Part shown: piece after piece, positions 7,671 through 16,848 of the stretch
Layout: each line of letters starts with the position of its first letter
Position numbering within the stretch: position 1 is the stretch's first letter
DNA from: SAR116 cluster bacterium AG-447-A06
GTDB taxonomy: Bacteria > Pseudomonadota > Alphaproteobacteria > Puniceispirillales > Puniceispirillaceae
Length of the DNA: 64,000 nt
Direction of reading: 5' to 3'
NCBI GenBank assembly: GCA_003212345.1
Contig: QCPZ01000003.1
Span: 1-64,000 of the forward strand
Made by a program: the position numbers and the translations under genes
The notes under the pieces: generated by a model
The model's input: the letters and a program-made list of their open reading frames with translations, nothing else
What the model was told of the DNA's origin: nothing
Databases searched by the model: none

Positions 7671-8495
7671 TTGAACGATTCAAGTCAATGGCCACCTGTA
7701 AACATTTTTGACACCAACCAATTTAGGCAAGCAAGAATCGAAGCGCATAACGCCCTATTCTGGATGGCTCGGGGAACTAACAGTTTCTTAGACTCGACAC
7801 CGGACAATGGGCACTTAAGCTTGTTCTGGCACAAAGCTTCGGGCAATTTTCGAACGAGATCTTTCGATGGGGATCTTCAAATTGGCCTGAGTTTTCCCGA
7901 TTTGGAATTGTATTTTTGTGAAGGTGGTCAAAAGGTGCCACACAGCTTTTGGCTCGATGATCGAACACCCGCATTTGCAGAGGCTTGGTATTTGGTTGAA
8001 TTACTGCACAGAGATCGCGACCAATCAAAATTTTCTACCGACCTGCCTTTTTCTTCACCGTATATGCTAATGGGGGATACTGAAGACCACAACGCTTCGG
8101 CTTACAAACTAGAGCTTGATGCTTTGAATTCCAGCGTTTTGAAAGCAAACGAAATATTAAGGAGTGTATCTGGTGCCATTACTCAGCGGCCTCAATTCAC
8201 AAAATGTCGACAATGGATAACATTAGAACCAGAGTCATTTTCCTTAGTTCTCAATATTGTCGTGGACAATGAGGCAGTCAAATTGCCATTAATCGGAATG
8301 TGTCTGGGTGATCATTTACGCCCGGCACCGTTTTTCTTTGTCAAAACCAGTGAAACGCAAGGAGGGTCCAAAACTCATCTGCTAGATTATGACCCTAGAA
8401 CGTTGTTGTCATTAAAATCTATTGTTAATGAAACCATGACTGACGTCGAACTTGTTGAAAATCTTGTTGGTAAGTTTATCGAGGCCAATCATTAG
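7671..8495 (+). CDS. Unrecognised protein inside the oxygenase operon
   Basis: A 274-residue protein with no family I recognise. It has no signal peptide or membrane segments. It contains repeated Trp/Phe-rich strands (LSLFWHKASGNFRTR, LQIGLSFPDLELYF), a central helical part (YKLELDALNSSVLKANEIL) and a final MCLGDHLRPAPFFFVK stretch. It lies on the same strand between the ferredoxin and the second alpha-like subunit, so a role in assembling or regulating the split oxygenase is a reasonable guess. I chose the TTG at 7671 because GAGAGA precedes it. An in-frame TTG at 7656 would add five residues. Confidence 0.65.
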   Translation: MNDSSQWPPVNIFDTNQFRQARIEAHNALFWMARGTNSFLDSTPDNGHLSLFWHKASGNFRTRSFDGDLQIGLSFPDLELYFCEGGQKVPHSFWLDDRTPAFAEAWYLVELLHRDRDQSKFSTDLPFSSPYMLMGDTEDHNASAYKLELDALNSSVLKANEILRSVSGAITQRPQFTKCRQWITLEPESFSLVLNIVVDNEAVKLPLIGMCLGDHLRPAPFFFVKTSETQGGSKTHLLDYDPRTLLSLKSIVNETMTDVELVENLVGKFIEANH

Positions 8496-8703
8496 AAATA
8501 ATGTTAGGTGTGGTGACAAACTCATGCCGCCAGACAAAAATTCGTAATAATATTAGATTTTGGCTATTAGCCGATTACTTTTGTTTTCGAAGATCTTCGT
8601 TGACATCGGTAGTGCCAAAATGGAACAATTGATGCATACTTTGCTATTCGGGCCGCAAAAAATGCACAGAACGGCAACAAATTAATTGCGATGGGAGTGC
8701 GAA

Positions 8704-9792
8704 ATGCCACCAAGAAACCACAAAAATTGGTTAAAAGTTCCAAAGATCGAACACATTTCAAGCGAGTGCTATAACAATCATAGCATCTACGAGCAGGAAA
8801 TTGAGCATATCTTCGCGAAAGTTTGGGTGCCGATGTGTCACTTTAGTGAAATGTCCAATGACGGTGACTATCGTTCGACGCAAATTGCCCACCAAAACGT
8901 GGTCGCGGTAAACATCAAGGGCAATGTCAAGGTGTTTCTTTGCCCTTCAATTGATCGGCCTGCTGGTAATGGGCTTGATACCGCTGGATTGAAAGAGCTT
9001 CACAGTGAAGTGAAACACGGCGGTATGGTTTGGACGACGCTCGACCCAAACCCAACCCAAAGTGTTGAAGAGTGGACGTGCGGAGCGTTCGACTGCATTG
9101 CAGATGCTATCGACGCCGAAGATATGGAAGTGTTTCACTATCATAAGGCAGTTATCGACACGAATTACAAGTTATGGCATGACACAAATAGTGAGTTCTA
9201 TCACGATTTCATGCATTATTTTAATCGAGTGTCTGGGTTCAATGACGAATACTTTGCCAGAAAAAACATCCCGTTTGATAATGGCCATGTGAATGTAAGT
9301 AGCTTCACAGTGAACTACGAAGAATATGATGGGTTCGAAGATCGTGGGGAGTTATCTTTCCCAAATTTGCCACCAAACCAGTGGTATATGGTTGACCTGT
9401 TCCCAGGGTTTAATTTTAACCTTAGGGGTAGTGCATACAGAAGCGACACCGTCACCCCGCTGGGGCCAAATAAGGTACTTATTGAATTCAGAGGTTATGG
9501 GCTTAAGAAAGACACCCCGGAAGAGCGTCAGACACGTATAAAACACCACAATTCCATTTGGGGGCCATTTGGGCGTAACCTCCATGAGGATCTGATTGGT
9601 GTTGCGGGCCAAGGGACTACAATGCGAGAGGGAACAGAAGCTCGTAATATCTTACATGGGCGGCATGAAAACTCAACGATACATGACGAAGTCGGTATGA
9701 GACACTATTATGAAGCCTGGGGGAAATTCCTAGGGGTGTCGCCGGCTAATCCTCTCGGCTTAGCAACTGACGATGTGATTGCCGCTGAGTAA
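8704..9792 (+). CDS. Rieske-oxygenase alpha-like subunit lacking the Rieske cluster
   Basis: A 362-residue protein paralogous to residues 1-370 of the fusion at 4045 (for example KVWVPMCH against NSWVPVCH, FPGFNFNLRG against FPGFTFNLDG). It retains the mononuclear non-haem iron region: NYKLWHD, then E164-x2-H167-x3-H171, with D296 in LHEDLIG as likely third ligand. About 45 residues covering the Rieske loops are missing. Only a C80-P-S82 relic remains where the fusion has C86-P-H88, and no CxxH follows. It could bind substrate and oxygen only with electrons from another subunit's Rieske cluster, most simply the fusion protein's. ATG 8704 has GGGAG at good spacing; an in-frame TTG at 8686 is less likely. 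Confidence 0.85.
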   Translation: MPPRNHKNWLKVPKIEHISSECYNNHSIYEQEIEHIFAKVWVPMCHFSEMSNDGDYRSTQIAHQNVVAVNIKGNVKVFLCPSIDRPAGNGLDTAGLKELHSEVKHGGMVWTTLDPNPTQSVEEWTCGAFDCIADAIDAEDMEVFHYHKAVIDTNYKLWHDTNSEFYHDFMHYFNRVSGFNDEYFARKNIPFDNGHVNVSSFTVNYEEYDGFEDRGELSFPNLPPNQWYMVDLFPGFNFNLRGSAYRSDTVTPLGPNKVLIEFRGYGLKKDTPEERQTRIKHHNSIWGPFGRNLHEDLIGVAGQGTTMREGTEARNILHGRHENSTIHDEVGMRHYYEAWGKFLGVSPANPLGLATDDVIAAE

Positions 9793-9815
9793 AAGCTGAT
9801 AATGCATGTATTAAT

Positions 9816-9851
9816 AAAGGGTAAGCATATTGCTATGTTTACCCTTTTTAT
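9816..9851 (+). terminator. Intrinsic terminator after the oxygenase operon
   Basis: A 14-bp stem (9816-9829 with 9834-9847, one G-T pair), loop TTGC, then a T-run. It lies 24 bases after the stop of the second alpha-like gene and just beyond the end of the convergent LysR gene. An A-run on the 5' side means it could act in both directions. Confidence 0.85.
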
Positions 9852-9885
9852 TTGTCATCAGTCTGACGGTGAAGTTGACCAATTG

Positions 9886-10830
9886 TTAGCCTGCTGATGC
9901 GGTTGATTTATGATAAAGAAAATTCTGCAGTTCACTATTCTTCGCAAGTGCACGCCCAACCTCCTCAGTTATTTTTGTGATTGGAATAGTTGTTTCAGTC
10001 TTGACCCAGAATAGCCCTATTCCTTTTCGTATTATTGGGTCTTTCAGCAAAAGTGCTTTAGTTCCCGTGTAGAGGCCAGGCATTCTCGTATAATGTGATG
10101 GGATAACCGTACAAAGTTCTGTAAATTGAGTTTGAAACATCAAATGCAGTATTGACTCCGATTCAATTTTTGGCACAACACTCGTTCCCGCAGCCGTGAA
10201 CGTTTGATCGATTACTGAACGCTCATACATTGATTTTCGTAGTAAGGCCAGCGGCAGGTCTGCTGCTTCTGCCCAGGTAATGTCATTCATATTCTCGAAT
10301 TTAAAAGAGTCCGGTACCAATAAGCTCCAAGTTTCCTCAAAAACTGGTAAGGCCTCGCACCAGGGCATTTCATCAGATTGGTCTATATAAGTTATGGCAC
10401 AATCAATCGAATAATTGTCCAAGCTAGTTTTTAGCTCGTTATTTCCAACAAACCTTACGTCGACAGACACTAGCGGGTATGCTTTTCGGATACGCTGTAA
10501 AATAATTGGCAAGACAGGGGACATTGAAGGTATAGCGCCAAGGCGGATAGTTCCACTCAAGCTGCCCTGCATTTCTGCTATATTGTCACGCATTGCAGTG
10601 CAGTTGGCCAAGATCAAGCGGGCCCAATACGCAACACGCTCTCCTTCTTCCGTAATCCCATACAAGCGTTGGCCGCGTCCTCTCTTAAATAAGGTAACGC
10701 CTAATTCAAATTCCAGTTGCTTTATACCATTCGATAGGCTGGGCTGCTTAACGTTGCAACGGGCAGCAGCTCTTCCAAAATGGTCTTCTTCAATAACAGC
10801 GATAAGATATTCAAGTTGTTTTAGAAACAT
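9886..10830 (-). CDS. LysR-family transcriptional regulator
   Basis: A 314-residue LysR regulator. The N-terminal winged helix-turn-helix is clear (FLKQLEYLIAVIEEDHFGRA, then VKQPSLSNGIKQLE). The C-terminal effector domain follows from about residue 90 (GTIRLGAIPSMSPVLPIIL). It is convergent with the oxygenase operon, so it is a candidate regulator of it, or of the TauE gene that starts 180 bases away in the other direction. I start at ATG 10830 (MFLKQLEY). A GTG at 10845 would add five residues. Confidence 0.9.
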   Translation of the reverse strand: MFLKQLEYLIAVIEEDHFGRAAARCNVKQPSLSNGIKQLEFELGVTLFKRGRGQRLYGITEEGERVAYWARLILANCTAMRDNIAEMQGSLSGTIRLGAIPSMSPVLPIILQRIRKAYPLVSVDVRFVGNNELKTSLDNYSIDCAITYIDQSDEMPWCEALPVFEETWSLLVPDSFKFENMNDITWAEAADLPLALLRKSMYERSVIDQTFTAAGTSVVPKIESESILHLMFQTQFTELCTVIPSHYTRMPGLYTGTKALLLKDPIIRKGIGLFWVKTETTIPITKITEEVGRALAKNSELQNFLYHKSTASAG

Positions 10831-11006
10831 CCTATTGCCTCTCACGTTACTCTTTTGATTGTAGTAAACAAAAATAGCTTAGATGCGTTTATTCACGAAT
10901 AACTGGGTCCCTAGTCTATCAAAACCTTAGGAATATAACATATTATCACTTATGTTTGAATTCTCCGAATTAATAATACCGTGTTTTTTAGTGATTATTT
11001 GGGGTA

Positions 11007-11753
11007 GTGGTGTCGTTCGTTTTTGTTTTTTTGTGCGGTCTTTTCTCGGGTGCTCTGATAGGAGCTGCGGGAATTGGTGGTGTGATATTGGTGCCACTCC
11101 TTGTCTACGGTGCGGGCTATGGCATTCACATTAGTATCTCAGCAGCTGTGTCATCTTTTGTTTTTTCTGGGTTGATTGGCACATTTGCCTATGCAAAGCG
11201 GGGTGAGATCAACTGGCTCCAGCTAATTTATTTAACAGTCGGAGCGATTCCAGGGGCGTTGGTTGGCACACACACGCTCGCAAAATTTAATGCCGACACT
11301 CTAAAACTGTTTATTGCTATCGTTCTAATCTTTGCAGCATACAGACAGATTGCTAATTTAAAGGCTAAGCGCCTTGGAAGCCAATCAACTCCATCAAACA
11401 TGAGTTTGCTCTTCGTTGGTTTTTTAACTGCGTGCCTGTCTGTGCTAAGTGGGACCGGCGGGCCGTTGGTTTTAGTTCCAATCTTAACCTTTTTGTCGAT
11501 GCCATTGCTTGCAGTTATTGGTTTGTCGCAGGCCATCCAGATACCTATTGCTGTATTTGCAACTATTGGCAATCAATGGTCAGGAATAATTCAGTGGGAA
11601 ATTGTGGCTCTTTTATCACCAGGTCTGGTTTTGGGGACATTTCTTGGTGCGAAAGCCTCAGAGCATTTGCCAGTTGACAAGATCAGAAACCTAGTTGCTT
11701 TTTTGCTGCTTGGATCCGGCATTTATATGTTGATAAACTTAATTTTTGTTTAG
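11007..11753 (+). CDS. TauE/SafE-family membrane exporter (1)
   Basis: A 248-residue inner-membrane protein with about eight hydrophobic segments and the two duplicated glycine-rich motifs of the TauE/SafE family: GAAGIGGVILVPLLV near the N-terminus and LSGTGGPLVLVPILT in the second half. Members export sulfite, sulfoacetate or related anions. Next to a sulfonate-cleaving oxygenase and SoeABC, removal of sulfite or sulfate is likely, but import cannot be excluded. The start is GTG at 11007 or 11010, behind GGGG. Confidence 0.82.
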   Translation: MVSFVFVFLCGLFSGALIGAAGIGGVILVPLLVYGAGYGIHISISAAVSSFVFSGLIGTFAYAKRGEINWLQLIYLTVGAIPGALVGTHTLAKFNADTLKLFIAIVLIFAAYRQIANLKAKRLGSQSTPSNMSLLFVGFLTACLSVLSGTGGPLVLVPILTFLSMPLLAVIGLSQAIQIPIAVFATIGNQWSGIIQWEIVALLSPGLVLGTFLGAKASEHLPVDKIRNLVAFLLLGSGIYMLINLIFV

Positions 11754-11920
11754 TCGAGGGGATTCGGGTTAGACATAAGAAAATAGGCACCACGATAGAG
11801 CTAATAGCCAAGAGAGATTTTATTTCAAAGTTATTATGATACTTAATAAGGGTAGACATGAAAAATTGCGGTTACGCTGTTCAAATGAAAATGATTATAT
11901 CAAATTAGTGGGAGGAAAGA

Positions 11921-12808
11921 ATGAGTGACGCCAAGCCAAGAAGAAAAGTTACTTTTAAAACGCTACAGAAGAAGATGGCAGCTGGTGAGCCAATAACCCA
12001 GTTAGCAGCTTATGATTACCGAACTGCGGTTGTTGCCGATCGCTTGGGTATGGACATCTTATGTGTTTCAGACACAGGTGGAATGATCTTGTTTGGGCAC
12101 CAGAGCACGACGGCCGTGAGCTTTGATGAAGTTATGATGATGTCTAAAGCGATTGATCGTGGATCTCAGTATGGATTGAGAATGGTTGATATGCCTTATT
12201 GGAGTTTTCACGTCTCCAAAGAGCAGGCTGTCGAAAATGCTGGTCGCTTCGTTCACGAAGCGAATGCGGAAGTGATGAAATGTGAGGGCAATCGCCATCA
12301 TGTTCCGGCTATTGAAGCAATTGTCAGTGCTGGAATACCTGTTCAGGGCCATATTGGCATAACACCAATGCGAATGCCTCAATTAGGGGGTTTTATTGCC
12401 CAGGGCAAGACAGCAGACCGTGCAAAAGAGTTGATTGACGATGCTAAGGCAATGTATGACGCTGGCTGTTTTTCGATACTCTGTGAGGTCACAACATCAG
12501 AAGTTGCCGAATATTTGGCTGAAATTCTTCCAGTCCCGGTAATTAGCTTAGGTGCTGGTAATTGTGCCGATGGTGTGCACATCATCTCCTCGGACTTATT
12601 CCATTTGTGGGAGGAGCACGTGCCGAAGCACTCTCGCATATACACAGATTTGATCCCGATAATGGAAGATGTAATTACCCGGTACATGGATGACGTAAAA
12701 ACTAGAAATTACCCGGGTCCCGAAAACACGATAAAAATGCCTGAGGACGAGCTGCGTAAGTTTGCCAAAGATATGAAATGGGAGCGTAAGCTTGAGGAAC
12801 TTGGGTGA
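11921..12808 (+). CDS. PanB-like (ketopantoate hydroxymethyltransferase family) protein
   Basis: A 295-residue TIM-barrel protein of the PanB/PEP-mutase superfamily. It keeps the PanB metal-site positions: Asp in SDTGGM, Asp in DMPYWSF and Glu in KCEGN. It also keeps GHIGITP and the catalytic Glu in LCEVTTSE. It differs from textbook PanB (about 264 residues) in a longer C-terminus and in DMPYWSF for DMPFGSY. PanB uses 5,10-methylene-THF, and the next genes make exactly that cofactor. It may therefore be a C1-linked aldolase other than, or in addition to, pantothenate synthesis. GGGAGGAAAG gives a strong start. Confidence 0.7.
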   Translation: MSDAKPRRKVTFKTLQKKMAAGEPITQLAAYDYRTAVVADRLGMDILCVSDTGGMILFGHQSTTAVSFDEVMMMSKAIDRGSQYGLRMVDMPYWSFHVSKEQAVENAGRFVHEANAEVMKCEGNRHHVPAIEAIVSAGIPVQGHIGITPMRMPQLGGFIAQGKTADRAKELIDDAKAMYDAGCFSILCEVTTSEVAEYLAEILPVPVISLGAGNCADGVHIISSDLFHLWEEHVPKHSRIYTDLIPIMEDVITRYMDDVKTRNYPGPENTIKMPEDELRKFAKDMKWERKLEELG

Positions 12809-12824
12809 TTGTAGGGGATGAATT

Positions 12825-12887
12825 TTACCCTGGATGGTGGTGCGGTTAGCCCAACGGGACGTTTGTAAAGCGCCCCATCCAAGGTAA
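12825..12887 (+). promoter_or_regulatory. Structured RNA element upstream of fhs
   Basis: Between the PanB-like gene and fhs lies a near-continuous long stem: TTACC (12825-12829) with GGTAA (12883-12887), and TGGATGG (12831-12837) with CCATCCA (12875-12881), one mismatch between them. Inside, GGTGC (12839-12843) can pair with GCGCC (12870-12874), and CCC-AAC-GGG forms a small hairpin near 12850. No T-run follows, so it is not a simple terminator. It could be a leader or riboswitch-like element for the folate genes. I do not recognise a known class. Confidence 0.4.
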
Positions 12888-13081
12888 TCCTTGCTGCTTC
12901 ACCAGCTTAAAACAATGAATTTGCATCAATAAAGACTGGTTTTTTGAGATATTCGTAAGTAGAGAGTAATTATCCAACCTGCCTAGATTTTCAAAACAGC
13001 CCAGTGTTTTAGGGCCAATTTAGCAGCCTAGCCCTGCCGAGGGTGCGGGTCTTTTGGTATCAAATTTTCGGGGAGAATTTT

Positions 13082-14749
13082 ATGAGTGACATTGAAATTG
13101 CACGTGCGGCACAGAAAAAACCAATTTTCGAAATTGGTGATGTTCTGGGCATACCGTCATCGGATTTAGTCCCGTTTGGCCATGACAAGGCCAAGATAAG
13201 TCAGAATTTTATTAACTCTGTAAAGAATAATGCGGATGGTAAATTAATATTAGTTACCGCGATCAATCCAACACCAGCTGGCGAGGGTAAGACGACAACA
13301 ACCGTTGGCCTTGGCGATGGCTTAAACCGCATCGGCAAGAGGGCAATGATTTGTATCCGCGAGGCTTCTCTTGGGCCAAACTTTGGCATGAAGGGGGGAG
13401 CTGCCGGAGGCGGATATGCTCAGATTGTGCCAATGGAAGAGATGAATTTGCATTTTACCGGCGATTTTCATGCGATCACTTCAGCGCATTCTTTGCTTTC
13501 TGCAATGATTGATAATCATATATATTGGGGCAATGAGCTAGATATTGATACACGTCGTGTCGTTTGGCGGCGGGTTGTCGATATGAATGATCGGGCGCTG
13601 CGCCAAATTACCGCGTCTCTTGGTGGTGTCTCCAATGGTTTCCCGCGTGAGGCTGGTTTTGACATCACTGTGGCGTCTGAGGTGATGGCGATATTATGTT
13701 TGGCAGAAGATCTGGCTGACTTGCAAAAACGCCTTGGTGACATGATTGTCGCATATCGTCGTGACCGCTCCCCCGTCTTTTGCCGCGATATAAAAGCTGA
13801 TGGCGCGATGACTGTGTTGTTGAAAGATGCAATTCAGCCTAATCTGTTGCAAACCCTTGAAAATAATCCTGCATTTGTTCACGGTGGCCCTTTTGCCAAT
13901 ATTGCTCACGGCTGTAACTCCGTGATTGCCACTAAAACAGCGTTGAAGCTAGCCGATTATGTTGTGACAGAGGCAGGCTTTGGAGCAGATTTGGGTGCGG
14001 AAAAGTTTCTAAACATCAAATGCCGAAAGGCGGGCTTGTCTCCATCGGCTGTTGTTCTAGTCGCCACAGTGCGCGCAATGAAGATGAATGGAGGAGTCGC
14101 AAAAAATGATTTAAACAATGAAAATGTTGCGGCTGTAAAAGCTGGTTGCCCAAATCTTGGCCGGCACATAGAGAACTTGAGATCATTTGGCGTGCCTGTG
14201 CTAGTCGCAATTAATCACTTTGTTAAAGACACGGACGCTGAGGTTCAAGCCGTGCAGGACTATTGCAGTGAAATGGGTGCAGAGGCAATTGTGTCGAAGC
14301 ACTGGTCTGATGGGTCTGTTGGTTCTGAAAATCTAGCTAAGAGAGTAGCTGAGGTTGCTGATGCGGGTGAAGCTAACTTCTCACCAATTTATCCAGATGA
14401 CATGCCTCTTGCAGATAAGATCCAAAATATTTGCAAGAATATCTATCGGGCTGATGAGGCGGTGATGGATAAAAAGATCTTAGATCAGTTGAAAGATTGG
14501 GAGGCTCAAGGGTATGGCCATTTGCCAGTATGTATGGCGAAGACGCAGTATAGCTTCTCAACTGACCCTAACTTGCGTGGTGCGCCAACTGGACACGTTA
14601 TACCAGTCCGGGAAGTAAGGATTAGTGCGGGCGCAGGTTTCATTGTTGCCGTTTGTGGCGAAATCATGACAATGCCGGGTTTGCCAAGGCATCCAGCTGC
14701 CGAAACTATTTGTTTAAATGGTAAGGGTGAGATTGAAGGTTTATTTTAG
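13082..14749 (+). CDS. fhs: Formate-tetrahydrofolate ligase
   Basis: A 555-residue cytoplasmic ligase making 10-formyl-THF from formate, THF and ATP. The P-loop is [18 protein letters not shown], followed by [40 protein letters not shown] and the C-terminal [21 protein letters not shown], all diagnostic for Fhs. ATG 13082 is chosen because GGGGAG precedes it; an upstream in-frame start at 13043 lacks one. With folD 81 bases downstream it links formate and methylene-THF, suitable for handling C1 units released from the sulfonate. Confidence 0.96.
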   Translation: MSDIEIARAAQKKPIFEIGDVLGIPSSDLVPFGHDKAKISQNFINSVKNNADGKLILVTAINPTPAGEGKTTTTVGLGDGLNRIGKRAMICIREASLGPNFGMKGGAAGGGYAQIVPMEEMNLHFTGDFHAITSAHSLLSAMIDNHIYWGNELDIDTRRVVWRRVVDMNDRALRQITASLGGVSNGFPREAGFDITVASEVMAILCLAEDLADLQKRLGDMIVAYRRDRSPVFCRDIKADGAMTVLLKDAIQPNLLQTLENNPAFVHGGPFANIAHGCNSVIATKTALKLADYVVTEAGFGADLGAEKFLNIKCRKAGLSPSAVVLVATVRAMKMNGGVAKNDLNNENVAAVKAGCPNLGRHIENLRSFGVPVLVAINHFVKDTDAEVQAVQDYCSEMGAEAIVSKHWSDGSVGSENLAKRVAEVADAGEANFSPIYPDDMPLADKIQNICKNIYRADEAVMDKKILDQLKDWEAQGYGHLPVCMAKTQYSFSTDPNLRGAPTGHVIPVREVRISAGAGFIVAVCGEIMTMPGLPRHPAAETICLNGKGEIEGLF

Positions 14750-14830
14750 CGGCTAATCGTAAACCTACACTGAAGCCTTGTTGTTGGGTGGGCGTGTGAC
14801 TTTTGCCAAGATGAAAGGATGTAATCGAGG

Positions 14831-15724
14831 ATGTCAGCAAATATAATTGACGGAAAAGCTTTTGCTGCCACAGTTAGGGAGAAGGTGGCTTCCAAGGTTG
14901 CTGATCTGAAAAACAACCATAACATCACTCCAGGGCTTGCCGTCGTTTTGGTAGGGGAAGACCCTGCGTCACAGGTTTATGTGAGGTCTAAGGGCAAGCA
15001 AACTGTTGAAGTTGGCATGAATTCAGTCGAACATAAACTGGATAGAGACACCACAGAAGAGGCGTTGTTGGCTTTGATCGACCAACTAAACTCTGACTCA
15101 GCAGTCCATGGCATTTTGGTACAATTACCGTTACCCAGCCATATAGATGAAACACTGGTGATAAACCGCATTCTCCCCGAGAAGGATGTTGATGGCTTTC
15201 ACATTTCAAACGTTGGGCTTTTGGCTACAAGTCAGAAATCAATGGTGCCATGCACACCACTCGGGTGCTTATTAATGTTGCGTGATTATCATGGTTCATT
15301 ATCTGGAAAAAATGCCGTTGTTGTCGGTCGATCAAACATTGTTGGAAAGCCGATGGCGCAATTGCTCTTAAACGAAAGTTGTACGGTGACCATCGCTCAT
15401 TCACGAACGGTAGACCTGCCAGATGTTGTGCGTAACGCTGATATTGTCGTGGCGGCCGTTGGCCGACCTGAGATGGTGCCTGGTGATTGGATTAAACCGG
15501 GAGCGACTGTTATTGATGTTGGTATAAACCGGATAAGCTTGGATAATGGAAAAACGAAATTGGTTGGTGATGCCGAGTATGAGAGTTGCGCAGCTGTTGC
15601 AGGGGCCATAACCCCCGTGCCCGGTGGTGTTGGCCCCATGACTATTGCCTGTTTGTTGGCGAATACCGTTACGGCCTGTTGCAGAATTAACAACCTCCCC
15701 AATGAAGAAAGCTTTCTTCAGTGA
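14831..15724 (+). CDS. folD: Bifunctional methylene-THF dehydrogenase/methenyl-THF cyclohydrolase
   Basis: A 297-residue enzyme interconverting 5,10-methylene-, 5,10-methenyl- and 10-formyl-THF with NADP(H). Diagnostic motifs are [15 protein letters not shown] (with the conserved Lys), [29 protein letters not shown] and [10 protein letters not shown]. Length is normal for FolD. It follows fhs and probably shares its transcript; together they cover all folate C1 oxidation states between formate and methylene. Confidence 0.96.
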   Translation: MSANIIDGKAFAATVREKVASKVADLKNNHNITPGLAVVLVGEDPASQVYVRSKGKQTVEVGMNSVEHKLDRDTTEEALLALIDQLNSDSAVHGILVQLPLPSHIDETLVINRILPEKDVDGFHISNVGLLATSQKSMVPCTPLGCLLMLRDYHGSLSGKNAVVVGRSNIVGKPMAQLLLNESCTVTIAHSRTVDLPDVVRNADIVVAAVGRPEMVPGDWIKPGATVIDVGINRISLDNGKTKLVGDAEYESCAAVAGAITPVPGGVGPMTIACLLANTVTACCRINNLPNEESFLQ

Positions 15725-15833
15725 ACGCCACAATTCAAAATCAGTCGCGCTGGTCTGGTTACACTAGGCTCTCTGATGCGCAACACAACTTTACCCTGCA
15801 AGCGAAAACAACAAATTAACTGGCCTAAGTGAC

Positions 15834-16838
15834 ATGATGATCTCAAAACGTCTACCCGAACTTCAACTGTTAATTTTATGTACTATTGGTTGTTACATAT
15901 TTCTTGAATTGTTTGTAGCTTCGGCTGCGTTAGATGGGCTTTTTGGGTTCACCGGTGTCGACATAATATTTATTTCTTTTTTATTAAGTTTTTTTGTAGC
16001 GATCATATCTGTAATTGCGGGCGTTGGGGGTGGTGTAATATTTACGCCGTTGATGTTAGCCTTTACGTCGGTTGATACCCTTATAATCAGGTCCACAGGT
16101 CTTGTTGTGGCAATGTTTAGCGGGTTAGTCGCATCGGGACCGTTCATGCGAAAGGGTCTAGCAGATATCAAGCTAGTATTCCTGGGTGCATTGCCAATTC
16201 TGGTTGGTGGGTTTGTTGGGTCAATGGCTGCGGTGAGCTTGTCCCAACATTTGGGTGAGACTGGTGACTCGATTGTCCGTGTAGCTTTGGGATTGTTGTT
16301 GGCGGCAATTGCATTAGTATTTATCGTTGGGGGTGCTTCTACCGAATATCCTGAACATGTGGAACGAAGTAAGCTTGCCACTAAACTTAAGCTGCGTCAT
16401 ATGTATTGGGAGGACACACTCCAAAAGCCGGTAAAATATACTGTTCACAACGTCAAGATCGCGGTGTTGTTATTGTTTGCTGTTGGATTTACTGGTGGCT
16501 TTTTTGGCTTGGGCGGGGGATGGGCCGTTGTCCCTGTTCTCAACCTTGTTATGAGTGTGCCGTTAAAGGTTTCAGCAGCGACAAGTGGCGTATTGCTAGC
16601 CATGGGAAATTCTGCAGCTATATGGCCATATATAAATGTTGGCGCTCTCATTGGCGTAGTTGCCGCACCGTGGATGCTTGGGCAAATAATTGGTGGAATT
16701 GTTGGCGCTCACGTTTTATCTGGTATAAAAGCGGCGTTGGTACGAAAGCTTTTGATAGTTATGCTTTTTCTGACCAGCCTTAAACTTTTGAGCCGTGGTA
16801 TTGAAGGGCTTTTTAATATTTCAATTCCTTTTATTTGA
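15834..16838 (+). CDS. TauE/SafE-family membrane exporter (2)
   Basis: A 334-residue membrane protein with about eight to nine segments and both TauE/SafE repeats: VIAGVGGGVIFTPLML in the first half and FTGGFFGLGGGWAVVPVLNL in the second. A hydrophilic insert (around HVERSKLATKLKLRHMYWED) separates the halves. It is larger than exporter 1 and not a recent duplicate of it. The next small membrane gene starts 10 bases after its stop, suggesting a two-component unit. Likely substrates are sulfite, sulfate or the sulfonate itself. The start is ATG 15834 or 15837. Confidence 0.8.
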   Translation: MMISKRLPELQLLILCTIGCYIFLELFVASAALDGLFGFTGVDIIFISFLLSFFVAIISVIAGVGGGVIFTPLMLAFTSVDTLIIRSTGLVVAMFSGLVASGPFMRKGLADIKLVFLGALPILVGGFVGSMAAVSLSQHLGETGDSIVRVALGLLLAAIALVFIVGGASTEYPEHVERSKLATKLKLRHMYWEDTLQKPVKYTVHNVKIAVLLLFAVGFTGGFFGLGGGWAVVPVLNLVMSVPLKVSAATSGVLLAMGNSAAIWPYINVGALIGVVAAPWMLGQIIGGIVGAHVLSGIKAALVRKLLIVMLFLTSLKLLSRGIEGLFNISIPFI

Positions 16839-16848
16839 AGGTTAGGAC

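Noticed and set aside
15893..16381. 162-codon minus-strand ORF opposite TauE (2)
   Set aside because: Its Pro/Thr/Asn-rich composition is typical of the reverse strand of a membrane-protein gene, and the plus-strand product shows clear family motifs.
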